From assembly GCF_023206395.1 (NCBI RefSeq), contig NZ_CP066150.1, forward strand, positions 1,860,001 to 1,924,000: 64,000 bases of DNA, read 5' to 3'. Under the pieces are notes generated by a model, which saw only the letters and a program-made list of their open reading frames with translations, was not told the DNA's origin and did no database searches. Shown piece by piece: positions 17,548 through 27,182 of the stretch (within the stretch, counting starts at the first letter, position 1; each line of letters opens with the position of its first letter). This DNA comes from Vibrio sp. ED004. Lineage in GTDB: Bacteria > Pseudomonadota > Gammaproteobacteria > Enterobacterales > Vibrionaceae. The position numbers and the translations under genes were made by a program.

Positions 17548-18851
17548 GAGACTGTCCTAAATTCTGTGTAACTGTCTAGACTTAAGCCTTAAAGGCTAAG
17601 GATGGATAGTATGGATAAGAAAGCACTTGAAGCTTTTGCTCGTGAAGCAGCTAAATCAATTAAGACAGAATCTGATCTTGATGACTTCCGAAAAATGTTA
17701 ACCAAGGTGACTGTTGAGACAGCATTGAATGTTGAGCTTGATGAGCACCTTGGCTACGAAAAACACTCCCAAAACCCAGCTCCAACTCACGTAATGGGTA
17801 TACCAGCAAGTCTATTATCACTGATGATGGTGAAGTGCCGATAGACGTTCCTCGTGACCGTGAGTCAAGCTTTGAACCAAAGCTGGTTCGCAAGCACCAA
17901 ACTCGTTTCCAGTCGATGGATGACAAAATCTTAAGCCTCTATGCTAAAGGCATGACGACCCGAGAAATCGTAGCCACATTCAAGGAAATGTACGATGCGG
18001 ATGTCTCACCAACCCTTATATCTAAGGTGACGGACTCTGTTCTAGAGCAGGTTGTTGAATGGCAATCTCGCCCATTAGATGAAGTCTACCCAATCGTTTA
18101 TCTCGACTGCATTGTCGTTAAAATCAGGCAAGATAAACAAGTCATCAACAAAGCTGTTTATCTTGCGCTAGGCGTGAACATGGAGGGTCAAAAAGAGCTG
18201 CTTGGCATGTGGTTGTCAGAGACGGAAGGTGCTAAGTTCTGGCTTGCTGTGCTAACAGAGCTACAAAACCGCGGAGTAAAAGACATTCTCATTGCTTGTG
18301 TCGATGGTCTGAAGGGCTTTCCTGATGCCATTAATGCCGCATTCCCAAATACTCAGATCCAGCTCTGTATCGTCCATATGGTGAGAAACTCAGTTAGGTA
18401 TGTACCTTGGAAAGATTATAAAGCTGTGGCTGCCGATCTTAAGAAGATCTATCAGTCGAAGACAGAAGATGAAGCCTTGCTAGCGCTAGAGCAGTTCTCA
18501 GATAAATGGGATGGCAAATACCCTCAGATCAGCCGCTCTTGGACAGCACATTGGAATAACCTGAACACGCTCTTCAACTACCCAGAAGATATTAGGCGAG
18601 CAATTTATACGACTAATGCCATAGAATCACTTAATAGTGTTATTAGAAAAGCGATTAAAAAGCGTAAGCTGTTCCCGACAGATGAATCGGCAAGGAAGGT
18701 GATCTTCTTAGCGATCCAGGATGCCTCCAAAAGATGGACGATGCCAATTAGAAACTGGCGACAAGCCCTGAACCGCTTTATGATTATGTTCGAAGACCGA
18801 TTAACTGAATATATGTAACCCCGACAGTTACACAGAATTATTTACAGGGTC
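17548..18851 (+). mobile_element. IS256-family insertion sequence
   Basis: A 1304-base element. Terminal inverted repeats of 29 bases (17548-17576 and 18823-18851) match at 23 positions and share the inner block ATTCTGTGTAACTGTC. The flanking 8-base target duplication TCTTGACA is perfect (17540-17547 and 18852-18859). It carries one mutator-type transposase gene, broken by a frameshift. The target is the end of a DNA glycosylase gene on the opposite strand. Confidence 0.93.
17602..18818 (+). pseudogene. Frameshifted IS256-family transposase
   Basis: The first frame (17602 to about 17785) gives the N-terminus MDSMDKKALEAFAREAAKS through LDEHLGYEKHSQNPAP. The rest, NGYTSKSIITDDGEVPIDVPRD onward to 18818, is in another frame. 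A single lost base near 17783 explains this, because adding one base back restores PAPNSRNGYTSK, the usual family sequence. The DDE residues are present downstream: YLDCIVV, ACVDGLKGF and TTNAIESLN. Without correction or frameshifting the enzyme is inactive. IS256 members do not normally use programmed frameshifting. Confidence 0.88.
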
Positions 18852-19483
18852 TCTTGACACTTTGGCTTGGGGTTACAAAACTGCTGTCCATGATCGACCA
18901 GCAAGCCATGATAATGGCCGTACCTTTTTGTATTCAAAGGGATTGTGCTTTCCATTAAAGCTCGAAACTTCTCATACGATTTAGGCACATCGAGTCCGTT
19001 GCGAGTGAAGATCCTTCTTGCGTACGCATCAATCACAAAAGACGGCTTACCGATCGCATAAACTAGAATCGCGTCAGCCGTTTCGCCACCAATTCCTTTT
19101 ACTTCCAATAACTCTTTTCGAAGCTGATCTTTATCCTGATTACGAACCACCGACATATCGTATTGGTACTTCGAAAACCATTCGGTCACAGCCTTTAATT
19201 TAATGGCTTTCTGATTGTAATAACCACTGGATCGAATCTTTTGGGCAAGCTCATCAAGGTCCATTTCAGCAACTGACCTTGGGTTGCATTGCTCACCTAA
19301 GTTAATAAGTGCTTTCTCTGCGTTCTTCCAGTTGGTGTTTTGAACCAAAATTGCGCCTAAAACGATCTCGTAAGGATCATTCCTTTGCCACCAATCAAAA
19401 TAGCCATAATGCTGTTCGAGTGTATCGAACACACTAAGTATCAACTCACTTTGACTTGCTGAATGACGCTCAATTTCGGTCAT
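18842..19483 (-). pseudogene. COG2231/MagIII-like DNA glycosylase, 3' end replaced by an IS
   Basis: 213 codons remain. The helix-hairpin-helix motif is LLEVKGIGGETADAILVYAIGKPSFVIDAYARRIF, with the catalytic aspartate in VIDAY. The lysine of true endonuclease III (GVGRKTA) is Glu here, as in the COG2231 group that includes Helicobacter MagIII, a 3-methyladenine glycosylase. The frame now ends KCQETL inside the IS256 end instead of KCQDCPLNSTC and 12 more codons, so two iron-sulfur ligands are lost. Whether the shortened protein folds is unknown. It starts four bases after the stop of the LysR gene at 19488 and is probably co-transcribed with it. Confidence 0.85.
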
Positions 19484-19487
19484 AGAA

Positions 19488-20357
19488 TTAGTCCAATTGC
19501 TCAGAAAGGAAGTCGACGAGCAAACGAACCTTTGAAGATAGGTTACGGTTCTGAGGGTATAACGCCCAGATCCCCTCTTTATCGTCTCGGTAATCGGATA
19601 ACACCTCTACCAACTCACCAGAGTCAAGGTCTTCACTCACGTAGTACTCAGGAAGTTGCACCAAGCCGATGCTCTGCTTCGCAGCATCCAACAAAGCTAA
19701 ACCACTATTACACTTGATGCGCCCATTAACGCGAACCGAACGAAGACGACCATTTTCTTTAAAACGCCAGTGCTCAAAGCCACCGACCAAACACTGGTGA
19801 TGGCTTAACTCAGAAAGCGTATGCGGCTCGCCATAACTCTCAATATATTCAGGACTCGCACACACGTAGAGTTGTCGTTGGGAGAGCTTCTTTGCCACAA
19901 GGCTTGAATCTTCTAAGCGACCAAGACGAATCGCTACATCAACGCCAGAATCGATAAGGTCGAGCTTTTGGTTGGTTAGCATTAGCTCTAATTCTACTTG
20001 CGGGTGAAGCTTTAAGAATTGATGAAGTATCGGGGCGAGCTGACGTTCGCCATAAGTCACGGGCGCAGTCACCTTCAACAAACCTTTCGGTGTCGATTGC
20101 ATCTGCGTTACGGCTAATTCTGCAATTTCTAAGCCCTCGACTAACAACTTACATTGCTGATAATAGAGCTGCCCGGCTTCCGTTAGAGAAACTTTACGAG
20201 TCGTTCGATTAAGTAGTTTTACCGCGAGGCGCTCTTCAAGATTAGCCACCCTGCGACTGATTTGAGCCACTGACGTAGCAAGCTTCTGCGCCGCACCAGT
20301 AAAGCTCTCACGCTCTGCTACTGCAACAAACTCACTTACCCCTTCCCAATTGGCCAT
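19488..20357 (-). CDS. LysR-family transcriptional regulator
   Basis: 289 residues. The winged helix is MANWEGVSEFVAVAERESFTG, then AAQKLATSVAQISRRVANLEERLAVKLLNRTTRKVSLTEAG, a pattern typical of the large CrgA/AaeR-like LysR group with RTTR. The effector domain (about 90-289) has VTAPVTYGERQLAPIL. Its target is not evident: the only close partner is the glycosylase gene, which starts four bases after its stop. Confidence 0.85.
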   Translation of the reverse strand: MANWEGVSEFVAVAERESFTGAAQKLATSVAQISRRVANLEERLAVKLLNRTTRKVSLTEAGQLYYQQCKLLVEGLEIAELAVTQMQSTPKGLLKVTAPVTYGERQLAPILHQFLKLHPQVELELMLTNQKLDLIDSGVDVAIRLGRLEDSSLVAKKLSQRQLYVCASPEYIESYGEPHTLSELSHHQCLVGGFEHWRFKENGRLRSVRVNGRIKCNSGLALLDAAKQSIGLVQLPEYYVSEDLDSGELVEVLSDYRDDKEGIWALYPQNRNLSSKVRLLVDFLSEQLD

Positions 20358-20619
20358 GCCTTTACCTTATATTGAACGATGGTTACTCATACAGTGTATT
20401 GAAATTACAAATTGCTGTCACCTTGCTTGATATGCTTTGCGCATAAATCTTCGCCACCTACAATCGTTCAAAATCATTCCAACCAACTGCTGACATTTCT
20501 CATTATTCCTTACCGAACACTAACAAAATCGTCGTCTCCCCTGACACTCCTCCTACCACTTTATTGATATGTTGGTTCTGTACCGGAACACAGGTACATC
20601 AACACAGTAAGGTACTCCT

Positions 20620-20967
20620 ATGAAAAAATTAATCATACTTGCATCAACTCTTGTACTTAGCACAACAGCGTTCGCAGCAACCAAAACAACGATTCAAGAA
20701 ACAACGCTAAAATCTGATACATTTGTTACTGAAGCGGAAGCATACGATGCAGGAACTAACCTTATGGATGAGTTAAGCGCAAAGACACCTTTTGAGCTTT
20801 CTAGAGAACTGCCACAGTTCCAACAAACAACAAAATACGATTCGTTCAAGATTGATGACGCAAACATGGAAGTGAAAAAAATCACTAACATGAACGGCGA
20901 TGTTCATTACCAAGCGAACGTAAAAGTTGACTACCGTTACACATACAAAGAAGGTCGCAGCAGCTAA
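20620..20967 (+). CDS. Exported DUF3316-type small protein
   Basis: 115 residues with a clear Sec signal (MKKLIILASTLVLSTTAFAA, cleavage after AFA). The mature domain of about 95 residues is alpha/beta in appearance, with KYDSFKIDDANMEVKKI and NVKVDYRYTYKE. I associate it with DUF3316, a family of small periplasmic Vibrio proteins of unknown role. AAGG lies before the ATG. It is monocistronic with a terminator. Confidence 0.75.
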   Translation: MKKLIILASTLVLSTTAFAATKTTIQETTLKSDTFVTEAEAYDAGTNLMDELSAKTPFELSRELPQFQQTTKYDSFKIDDANMEVKKITNMNGDVHYQANVKVDYRYTYKEGRSS

Positions 20968-21013
20968 CACTGAATGATTGATTAGGTTCAAAACCGTTCA
21001 CGCATTCAAAAAG

Positions 21014-21047
21014 AAAGCCCGCACTCATAGAGTACGGGCTTTTTTTC
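21014..21047. terminator. Bidirectional terminator, DUF3316 gene and chemoreceptor
   Basis: AAAGCCCGCACTC and GAGTACGGGCTTT pair with one mismatch around a three-base loop. Seven Ts follow on the plus strand, and a T-rich tail exists on the minus strand for the chemoreceptor gene. Confidence 0.88.
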
Positions 21048-21120
21048 GTTAAGCGCTGATTAATGGAATCCAAAACGAGCAACCATTATTAGCTCATGTT
21101 CGTCAGTCTACTTTTGAAGA

Positions 21121-22758
21121 TTAAACTTCAAACTGAGACACAAGGCTATCAAGCGCTTCACATTGTTCTGCTAGTGCCATACACGCGTTCTCTGCGCTAC
21201 TTGCCATCTCAACCATTTGCATGGTGCTTTCTGCGATGCGTTGAACATTCTTGTTCACTTCTTCAGATACTTGAGATTGCTGAGAAGCTGCCGTGGCGAT
21301 TTGTGTATTCATGTCATTCATCTTACCGATCGAATTACGAATCTCACTCAAAGAAGACGCCGCCGTACCCGCTTGAACAATGGTTTTCTCGCCGCTGGCT
21401 TTACTCTCGTTCATCACGCCAACTGCATGTTTTGCGCCTACTTCTAAGCGCTCAATCATAGATTGGATTTCGCCCGTGCTGTCTTGAGTTTTACTCGCAA
21501 GCGCACGAACTTCATCCGCAACCACAGCAAAGCCACGCCCTTGTTCACCCGCACGTGCCGCTTCGATTGCTGCGTTTAGTGCTAGTAGGTTTGTTTGCTC
21601 AGCAATGCCTTTGATCACACCAAGAATAGACGCAATGTTCTTCACGTCGGTATCCAGTTCTTGAACCACTCCGCCCGCATTCTCGATATCTTGCGCAAGG
21701 CGTTCAATCGATGTCACGGTTAAGCCAAGCGTAGTATCTGCCGACTCCACTTCATGGTTCGCCACATTACTTGCTGTTGCCGCGTCTAATGCGTTACCAC
21801 TCACCACTTCACTGGTTGCTTGCATTTCATGAACGGCAGCCGCGACCACTTCACTTTCTCGCTGTTGATTAGACGAGAATTCAGCAACACTTTGCGTTAG
21901 TGATTTGATGTTTTCCATCTCTGAGCGAACCGCATTCGATGTGAAAATCACTTGTTCTACGGTGACATGGATCTTGCCAACAAACTGGTTGAAGGCAGAA
22001 CTCAAACGAGCAATCTCGTCATTACCTTCAACCTTCATTCGTTGAGACAGATTACCGTCACCCGAAGCGATTTCATTCATCGCTTTTTCAACGTTCTGAA
22101 TGGGTTGAATAATGAAACGGTTCGACAACCACATCGCGAAAATTGCAGCAAATACAGCGACAGCCATACCGACTTCGATGATCAACTTACTTGATTCGAT
22201 AGAGTCATCGGCTTGCTGACGAAGCTCTTTCTGTTTTAGTTCAATCAGCGTTCTGATATCACGCAGTTGCTTACGAATAATCGCAAACTCAGCGTCTAAC
22301 GCTGGCGAGTAATCAATGTTGTATTGGTGCGCGTTCGCAGGGTCTGCAAACATAGGCTCGTGCAGCGAAACCCATTTACTCATTGCGTTAACTAGCTTTG
22401 ATAGCTCACCACGAGAGGAAGGATCCAACACACCTGCTCTGTAAAGCGTTTCAACGCTCTCAAAACGAGGAACCGCTTTATAAGCGTTGTCTTTAAATTC
22501 GAACTTTTGGTACTCAATCGCTGCCTGATCTTTAGCAAGCAGCAGACCTTGTGCCGAAGCGATTATTTGGTAGATATCGCGGTAGCCGTCTTCTAGGTTA
22601 TCTAGAACCGGTTGAACCACATTATTGAGCTCGTTATTAATCGCAGCTTGAGCATTTGATCTGATAACGTTGAGCACGGTAACGGTAGAAAAAACAATCA
22701 CAATCACCAACAGCGGGATCGCGATTTTACTCTTAATCGAAAGATTATTGATATTCAT
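21121..22758 (-). CDS. Methyl-accepting chemotaxis protein with helical sensor
   Basis: 545 residues from the ATG at 22758 ([17 protein letters not shown]), which puts TM1 at about 10-30. A longer frame to 22809 is open but adds an implausible N-terminus. The periplasmic region (about 32-185) is all-helical in appearance, lacks cache motifs and resembles a helical-bundle sensor. TM2 is near 190-210, then HAMP and the conserved signalling tip [35 protein letters not shown]. The ligand is unknown. No good ribosome-binding site is visible before either start. Confidence 0.88.
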   Translation of the reverse strand: MNINNLSIKSKIAIPLLVIVIVFSTVTVLNVIRSNAQAAINNELNNVVQPVLDNLEDGYRDIYQIIASAQGLLLAKDQAAIEYQKFEFKDNAYKAVPRFESVETLYRAGVLDPSSRGELSKLVNAMSKWVSLHEPMFADPANAHQYNIDYSPALDAEFAIIRKQLRDIRTLIELKQKELRQQADDSIESSKLIIEVGMAVAVFAAIFAMWLSNRFIIQPIQNVEKAMNEIASGDGNLSQRMKVEGNDEIARLSSAFNQFVGKIHVTVEQVIFTSNAVRSEMENIKSLTQSVAEFSSNQQRESEVVAAAVHEMQATSEVVSGNALDAATASNVANHEVESADTTLGLTVTSIERLAQDIENAGGVVQELDTDVKNIASILGVIKGIAEQTNLLALNAAIEAARAGEQGRGFAVVADEVRALASKTQDSTGEIQSMIERLEVGAKHAVGVMNESKASGEKTIVQAGTAASSLSEIRNSIGKMNDMNTQIATAASQQSQVSEEVNKNVQRIAESTMQMVEMASSAENACMALAEQCEALDSLVSQFEV

Positions 22759-23017
22759 TGGGATTAATAACCACACTTCAAATAGGGATGCGCGCGCAAT
22801 ATACAGCACACATATGAAATCCCGCTAAGCTTTTGTGAGCTTCATCTCATAGCAAACGATACCGTAAAATCGTGTGATGTTTTTTCAATCAAAGGTTAAC
22901 TTTCGACGGCTAAAATACTCTCGGATTTAGACTTATTTTCCGCTGATACGCGCAAATACTGGAGAAGTGTTAGAAATAACACCATAATGTAGGGCTCTAA
23001 AATAAGTAGGTAAGAAC

Positions 23018-23443
23018 ATGAAAATTTGTGGTGTTGAAATCAAAGGTAACGATGCAGTCATCTGTCTTCTTTCTCTGTCAGACGGCGTATTTAACATTCC
23101 TGATTGCCGAGTTTCTAAGGTTGCGATTAGCGACGCAAACGACACACAGAATATGAAAGACTTTCAATTCTCTTTTGCAAAGTTAATGGAAGATTACCAA
23201 GTAGAAAAAGTTGTGATTCGCCAACGCCAAACTAAAGGCAAATTTGCTGGCGGTGGTTTCGGCTTCAAACTTGAAGCAGCAATTCAACTAATCGACGGCC
23301 TAGATGTAACTGTTGTGTCTCCAGCTGAAATCAAAGAAAGCCTTAAGCGCAACCCTCTTATGATGAAGTTCAAAGAGACCGGCCTTAAGCAATACCAAGA
23401 AGCACCTTTTACAACGGCTTACGCTTGTTTGATGAAGCGCTAA
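23018..23443 (+). CDS. DUF3010-family protein
   Basis: 141 residues, MKICGVEIKGNDAVICLLS and onward, matching the DUF3010 family of gamma-proteobacteria. The beginning (a strand, then D/G-rich turn) and the pattern RQTKGKFAGGGFGFKLEAAIQL recall an RNase H-like fold, which is only an impression. Function is unknown. Its terminator has been split by an IS3-family element. Confidence 0.8.
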   Translation: MKICGVEIKGNDAVICLLSLSDGVFNIPDCRVSKVAISDANDTQNMKDFQFSFAKLMEDYQVEKVVIRQRQTKGKFAGGGFGFKLEAAIQLIDGLDVTVVSPAEIKESLKRNPLMMKFKETGLKQYQEAPFTTAYACLMKR

Positions 23444-23490
23444 TCATCAATTGCTAGCAAAAAAATTGAGTAAAAAAAGAGCCTGCATTG

Positions 23491-24911
23491 TGAAGTGACC
23501 CCGTAAAGTTGGACATTTCTGTTAAGCGGCTTTCAAGGCCTGAGTTCGATATTCCATCGGAGTCAGGCCTTTTAGTTTCGCTTTTATACGTTTGGTATTG
23601 TAGTACTCGATGTATTCTTTAATTTGCTCTATCAGAGCATCTGCATCTTCAAAGCTTTGGTTGTGATACATCTCTGTTTTGAGTAAAGCAAAAGTTTTCA
23701 GCAACAGCATTATCCAAGCAGTTACCTTTTCTCGACATGCTTTGCGTTAACCCACTCTCCGCTACCTTTTTCTGATAGTGTCGATGACGATATTGCCAAC
23801 CTTGATCGCTATGTATAATTGGCTTTGAGTTGGGTTTAAGCGTAGATATAGCCTCCGTCAGCATATCCGTGACAAGCGGCAAACAAGCATTTTTGGCCAC
23901 TCTATAAGCAACCACTTCCTGAGTAAACAAGTCGACAACGGGAGACAAGTATACTTTCTGCTCTTTGACTTTGAACTCCGTGACATCAGTTACCCATTTT
24001 TCATCGGGTTGAGTCGCACTAAAATCTCTTTCAAGCACGTTAGAGCAGTTGTTCCAGACTCACCTCGGTATGAACGATACTTTTAATCCTGACCGTCGAT
24101 TTAAGGTTGAGCTGAGCCATAAGCCTTTGAACCGTTTTATGATTGAGCACGAACCCCTGATTTTTAATTCCAAGTGAATACGGCGGTAGCCGTATCGGCC
24201 CTTATGTTCATGATAAATTGACTTTATCAACTGCAGCTCACGGTTCGTAGCTATTTGGGCGCTTGCTTGTTTGAGCCTGATAATAAAAGACACTTTTTGC
24301 CAGCTGTAGAGTGTGCAGTAAGTGCTTCAACGGGTACTGGCCTTTAAGAGTTAGAGCTATGACCGCTTTTTCTTTGTTCGACGGTTTTTTTCCTGCTCCA
24401 ACTCTTCCAACTTTTTTAGAACGGCATTCTCGGTTCGTAAGTAGACCAACTCCTCTTTTAGCTCCTCAAGTGTCATTTCATTATCAGGCTTAGTGGTACG
24501 TTGAGGTTGCTGTTTCATTGAGGGTCTTCCTTTCTGGCGCATTTTGAGCCCCTTGATACCGAGCTCATTAAATCGTTTGAGCCAGACAGAGAGTATCCCA
24601 GGGATGAGAGGTTTAATACTGCGCTAGTGTGCGTGAGAGACCATTCATTCGTCCACATTAAATTCAATGCTTTTCGTTTTGTCTGAGCAGTAGCAGCATG
24701 CTTAGTTGGTAAAAATGAAGCAGTGCCGTGGATGGCAAACACTTGAGCCCAATACCGAACCTGTCTTGACGAAATTGAATATTGTTTGGCTAAGTAGAGA
24801 GATGACGTGCCATCTAAGTATTGCTTAGCAATGATACATTTTAGCTCTCGGCTATATTTGGACATAAAAAGACCCCCAATAATTGGTGTCCAACTATTGG
24901 GGGTCAGTTCA
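23491..24911 (-). mobile_element. IS3-family insertion sequence, degenerate
   Basis: A 1421-base element with 25-base terminal inverted repeats (23491-23515 and 24887-24911) matching at 21 positions, beginning TG and ending CA. A three-base target duplication TTG flanks it (23488-23490, 24912-24914). The orfA/orfB transposase region on the minus strand is broken in several places. It sits within a terminator loop. Confidence 0.9.
23522..24865 (-). pseudogene. Degenerate IS3-family transposase (orfA and orfB remnants)
   Basis: orfA starts at 24865 (MSKYSRELKCIIAKQYLDG) with a helix-turn-helix, shifts frame near 24590, and continues as GRPSMKQQPQR to a coiled-coil region (TENAVLKKLEELEQEKNRR). 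orfB remnants follow: HEHKGRYGYRRIHLELK near 24220, a shift near 24170, an interrupted stretch near 24040, then the integrase core VTDVTEFKV, IHSDQGWQY and DNAVAENF, with a last shift near 23690 before YHNQSFEDADALIEQIKEYI. The DDE residues survive in the pieces, but no intact protein can be made. It is probably an IS150-like member. Confidence 0.88.
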
Positions 24912-24931
24912 TTGTCAGGCTCTTTTTTGTT

Positions 24932-25831
24932 TTAACGATTCAAAGCCGCTTGTCTTCGCAACTTGACCAATTCTGGCTTCTTCACCACCAAATAAACCGC
25001 GGCGGCAGACAACGCAAAGCCCATTGCGCCATAGATGTCGAACGACTCACCAAAAATAAGCCAAGCTTGAATCGCGGTTGTCGGCGGAACGAGATAGAAT
25101 ACCGATGCCACACTTGAAGATGCACCGTGCTCTACCATGTAAAGCAACAGTAAGATGGCAACACAAGACAGAACGACCACCAGCCAAATTAGAGTCAATG
25201 TAAATTCTACCGTCCAGTTCACTTGCATAGTTTCGTAGCGCATCGCAAAAGGCAGAAACAGCGCAGCTGACGCCAAATATTGCACCATCGCACCGCCGAC
25301 CATATCTGTGCCCTGACAAAAGCGCTTCTGATACAGAGTGCCACAGGTAATACCAACCAAAGAAACCAAACACAACAATGTCGCCAAGCCTTTTTGGTCG
25401 TCAGACTGCCATTCAATATTGCCCATCAATACCAAGCTAATCCCGATAAAACCAAGGGCTAAGCCTACCCATTGTGCGAAATTAAAACGCTGCGAAGTGC
25501 AGCTGATCATAATCAATGCGGTGAGAATCGGTTGTAAGCCAACAAGTAGAGAACTCAATCCAGCAGGCATCCCCATATCAATCGCCAGATAGGTTCCACC
25601 AAGGTAGAAACCATGAATCAAAATACCAACCACACAAGCATGGAAAAATGCTCGACCACGAGGGATACGACGTTTAAGGATTGCAATCAAAACCAAGAAC
25701 AGCGCCACGTTGGCCACCATCCTAAGTGAAAGTAACGTCGCGGGTTCGGCGTATTCCACGCCAAGACGTGCGCCAACAAAGCCTGACGACCACAATACTA
25801 CAAACACGAACGGAATCATTTTAATCAGCAT
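24932..25831 (-). CDS. EamA/DMT-family transporter
   Basis: 299 residues with about ten hydrophobic segments in two EamA repeats. The first begins MIPFVFVVLWSSGFVGARLGVEYAEP and the second near residue 150. Members export amino acids or other small metabolites across the inner membrane. The gene is divergent from a MocR-type regulator gene, a common pairing in which the regulator controls the exporter. That regulator is now split by an IS66-family element. Confidence 0.85.
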   Translation of the reverse strand: MLIKMIPFVFVVLWSSGFVGARLGVEYAEPATLLSLRMVANVALFLVLIAILKRRIPRGRAFFHACVVGILIHGFYLGGTYLAIDMGMPAGLSSLLVGLQPILTALIMISCTSQRFNFAQWVGLALGFIGISLVLMGNIEWQSDDQKGLATLLCLVSLVGITCGTLYQKRFCQGTDMVGGAMVQYLASAALFLPFAMRYETMQVNWTVEFTLTLIWLVVVLSCVAILLLLYMVEHGASSSVASVFYLVPPTTAIQAWLIFGESFDIYGAMGFALSAAAVYLVVKKPELVKLRRQAALNR

Positions 25832-25894
25832 TACAAACCTCTGGTCAACTCTTCATCAATGCTGTTACCTTAGTTGGGTACAGATAACTAATAA

Positions 25895-25917
25895 AGATAC
25901 AGATACAGATACAGATA
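25895..25917. repeat. Hexanucleotide tandem repeat in a divergent promoter region
   Basis: AGATAC repeats 3.8 times. A further TACAGATA lies at 25880-25887, just upstream. The tract is between the EamA and MocR start codons. Confidence 0.9.
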
Positions 25918-25967
25918 TAACACTTTAAATGGTTACAGATTGAGTGTGAGCTACGAAGGAGAACAAC

Positions 25968-27182
25968 GTGGAAGAAGAAGTCAGCGGCAATAAATATCTT
26001 GCTACCGAACAACATATTAAGGCTCAGATCGATAAAGGGCTCTTTCACCCAGACGACCGTCTCCCCTCTATCCGCCAGTTAAGTGAACAGCTTGGTGTGA
26101 GCAAAAATACCGTGATTCGAGCCTATCAAGAGTTGGAGGCTACGGGTTGGGTGTACTCGGTTCCCAAGTCGGGTTATCGCGTTAAAGCACCCAACACCAC
26201 AAGTTGGGATGCGCCTAGTCAACCTCAAAAAGTTGACCTGTTGTCTGTCACCAAATCGGTACTCTCTCGTCCGAAAGGCCGTATGAAGTTGCTTGCTGGC
26301 TCTGCTCACCCGAACATTAACAATCCCGCTATCCGGAGCTTGTATGCCGAGATCGGTCGCCACAGTCGTTTGCAAACTCAGCTTCCTGGTTATTACCAAT
26401 TGCCCCCCGGAGACGAGCAATTAGTAAAACAATTGTTAAAGATCACCCATGATCTAGGTGTTCCCGCAGGATCGAAAGAGATTGCGATAACTCACGGTGC
26501 ACAACAGGCGATCAGCTTAGCGTTACGAGCATTAACCAAACCGGGAGACATCGTGGCGGTAGAGTCACCGTGTTACTTCGGCAATTTATTGTTACTTGAG
26601 TCACTTGGTTTGCAAGCCCTTGAAATACCGAGCAGTGTTAGCCACGGAATCGATATTCCTTCACTACAAAGCGCCCTAGATAAATGGGAAGTGAAAACGC
26701 TACTTTTGACACCCAACTTTACCAACCCGACAGGCTCAAGAATGCCTTTAGCCAATCGAAAAGCGCTGTTAGAAATAACCGGATCTTTGCCAATTATCGA
26801 AGATGATGTGTTCGGTAGCTTGGCGTTTGATGCACCGATTGCGAGCTTAAAAGAACTGGATGACCAAGACCGAGTGATCTACGTGAACTCACTATCCAAG
26901 ACTTTGGACTCTCGCCTTCGTGTCGGCTGGCTGCTTTCGGGGCGTTATCAGCCCTTAGTCGAGAAGTATCTGCTATGTGATAACATGGGCAGCTCAAACC
27001 TCATGCAATCCGCGGTCGGGCAGTTTCTCACGACAGGCAAATACCGTAGTCATTTGTCTAAGATGAAACGACTCTATCAAACCAATCAAAAGCAATTCCA
27101 AAGCCTATTAATACAAGCATTGGATAGCTACCCGCACCTTGTCGGACGCTACCACTTATCCAAACCGGAAGGCTCATTTCTC
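25968..27182 (+). pseudogene. MocR-family regulator, 5' part, split by an IS66-family element
   Basis: 405 codons from a GTG start with AAGGAG six bases upstream. The N-terminal GntR-type winged helix is LPSIRQLSEQLGVSKNTVIRAYQELE (about 27-52). The aminotransferase-like domain has THGAQQAISLALRAL, TPNFTNPTG and the PLP lysine segment NSLSKTLDSRLRVG. The frame breaks inside GSFL at the insertion and then reads a short IS-encoded tail (VTVHQGNLTSHD). Joining it to 28768-28980 restores a 475-residue protein without any other lesion. MocR proteins regulate genes in response to PLP-bound amino compounds. The truncated protein lacks part of the small aminotransferase subdomain and may still bind DNA. 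Confidence 0.9.

Larger units (their letters stand above)
23472..24928. terminator. Terminator split by an insertion element
   Basis: The left arm AAAAAAAGAGCCTG (23472-23485) and right arm CAGGCTCTTTTTT (24916-24928) are exact complements over 13 bases, now separated by the 1421-base IS. Without the IS and one copy of its TTG duplication, they form a hairpin with a six-base CATTGT loop and U tracts in both directions. It served the convergent DUF3010 and EamA genes. Confidence 0.85.

Noticed and set aside
17602-17844. Programmed frameshift in the IS256 transposase
   Set aside because: IS256 members make transposase from one frame, and restoring a single base near 17783 recovers the family sequence, so a mutation is more likely than recoding.
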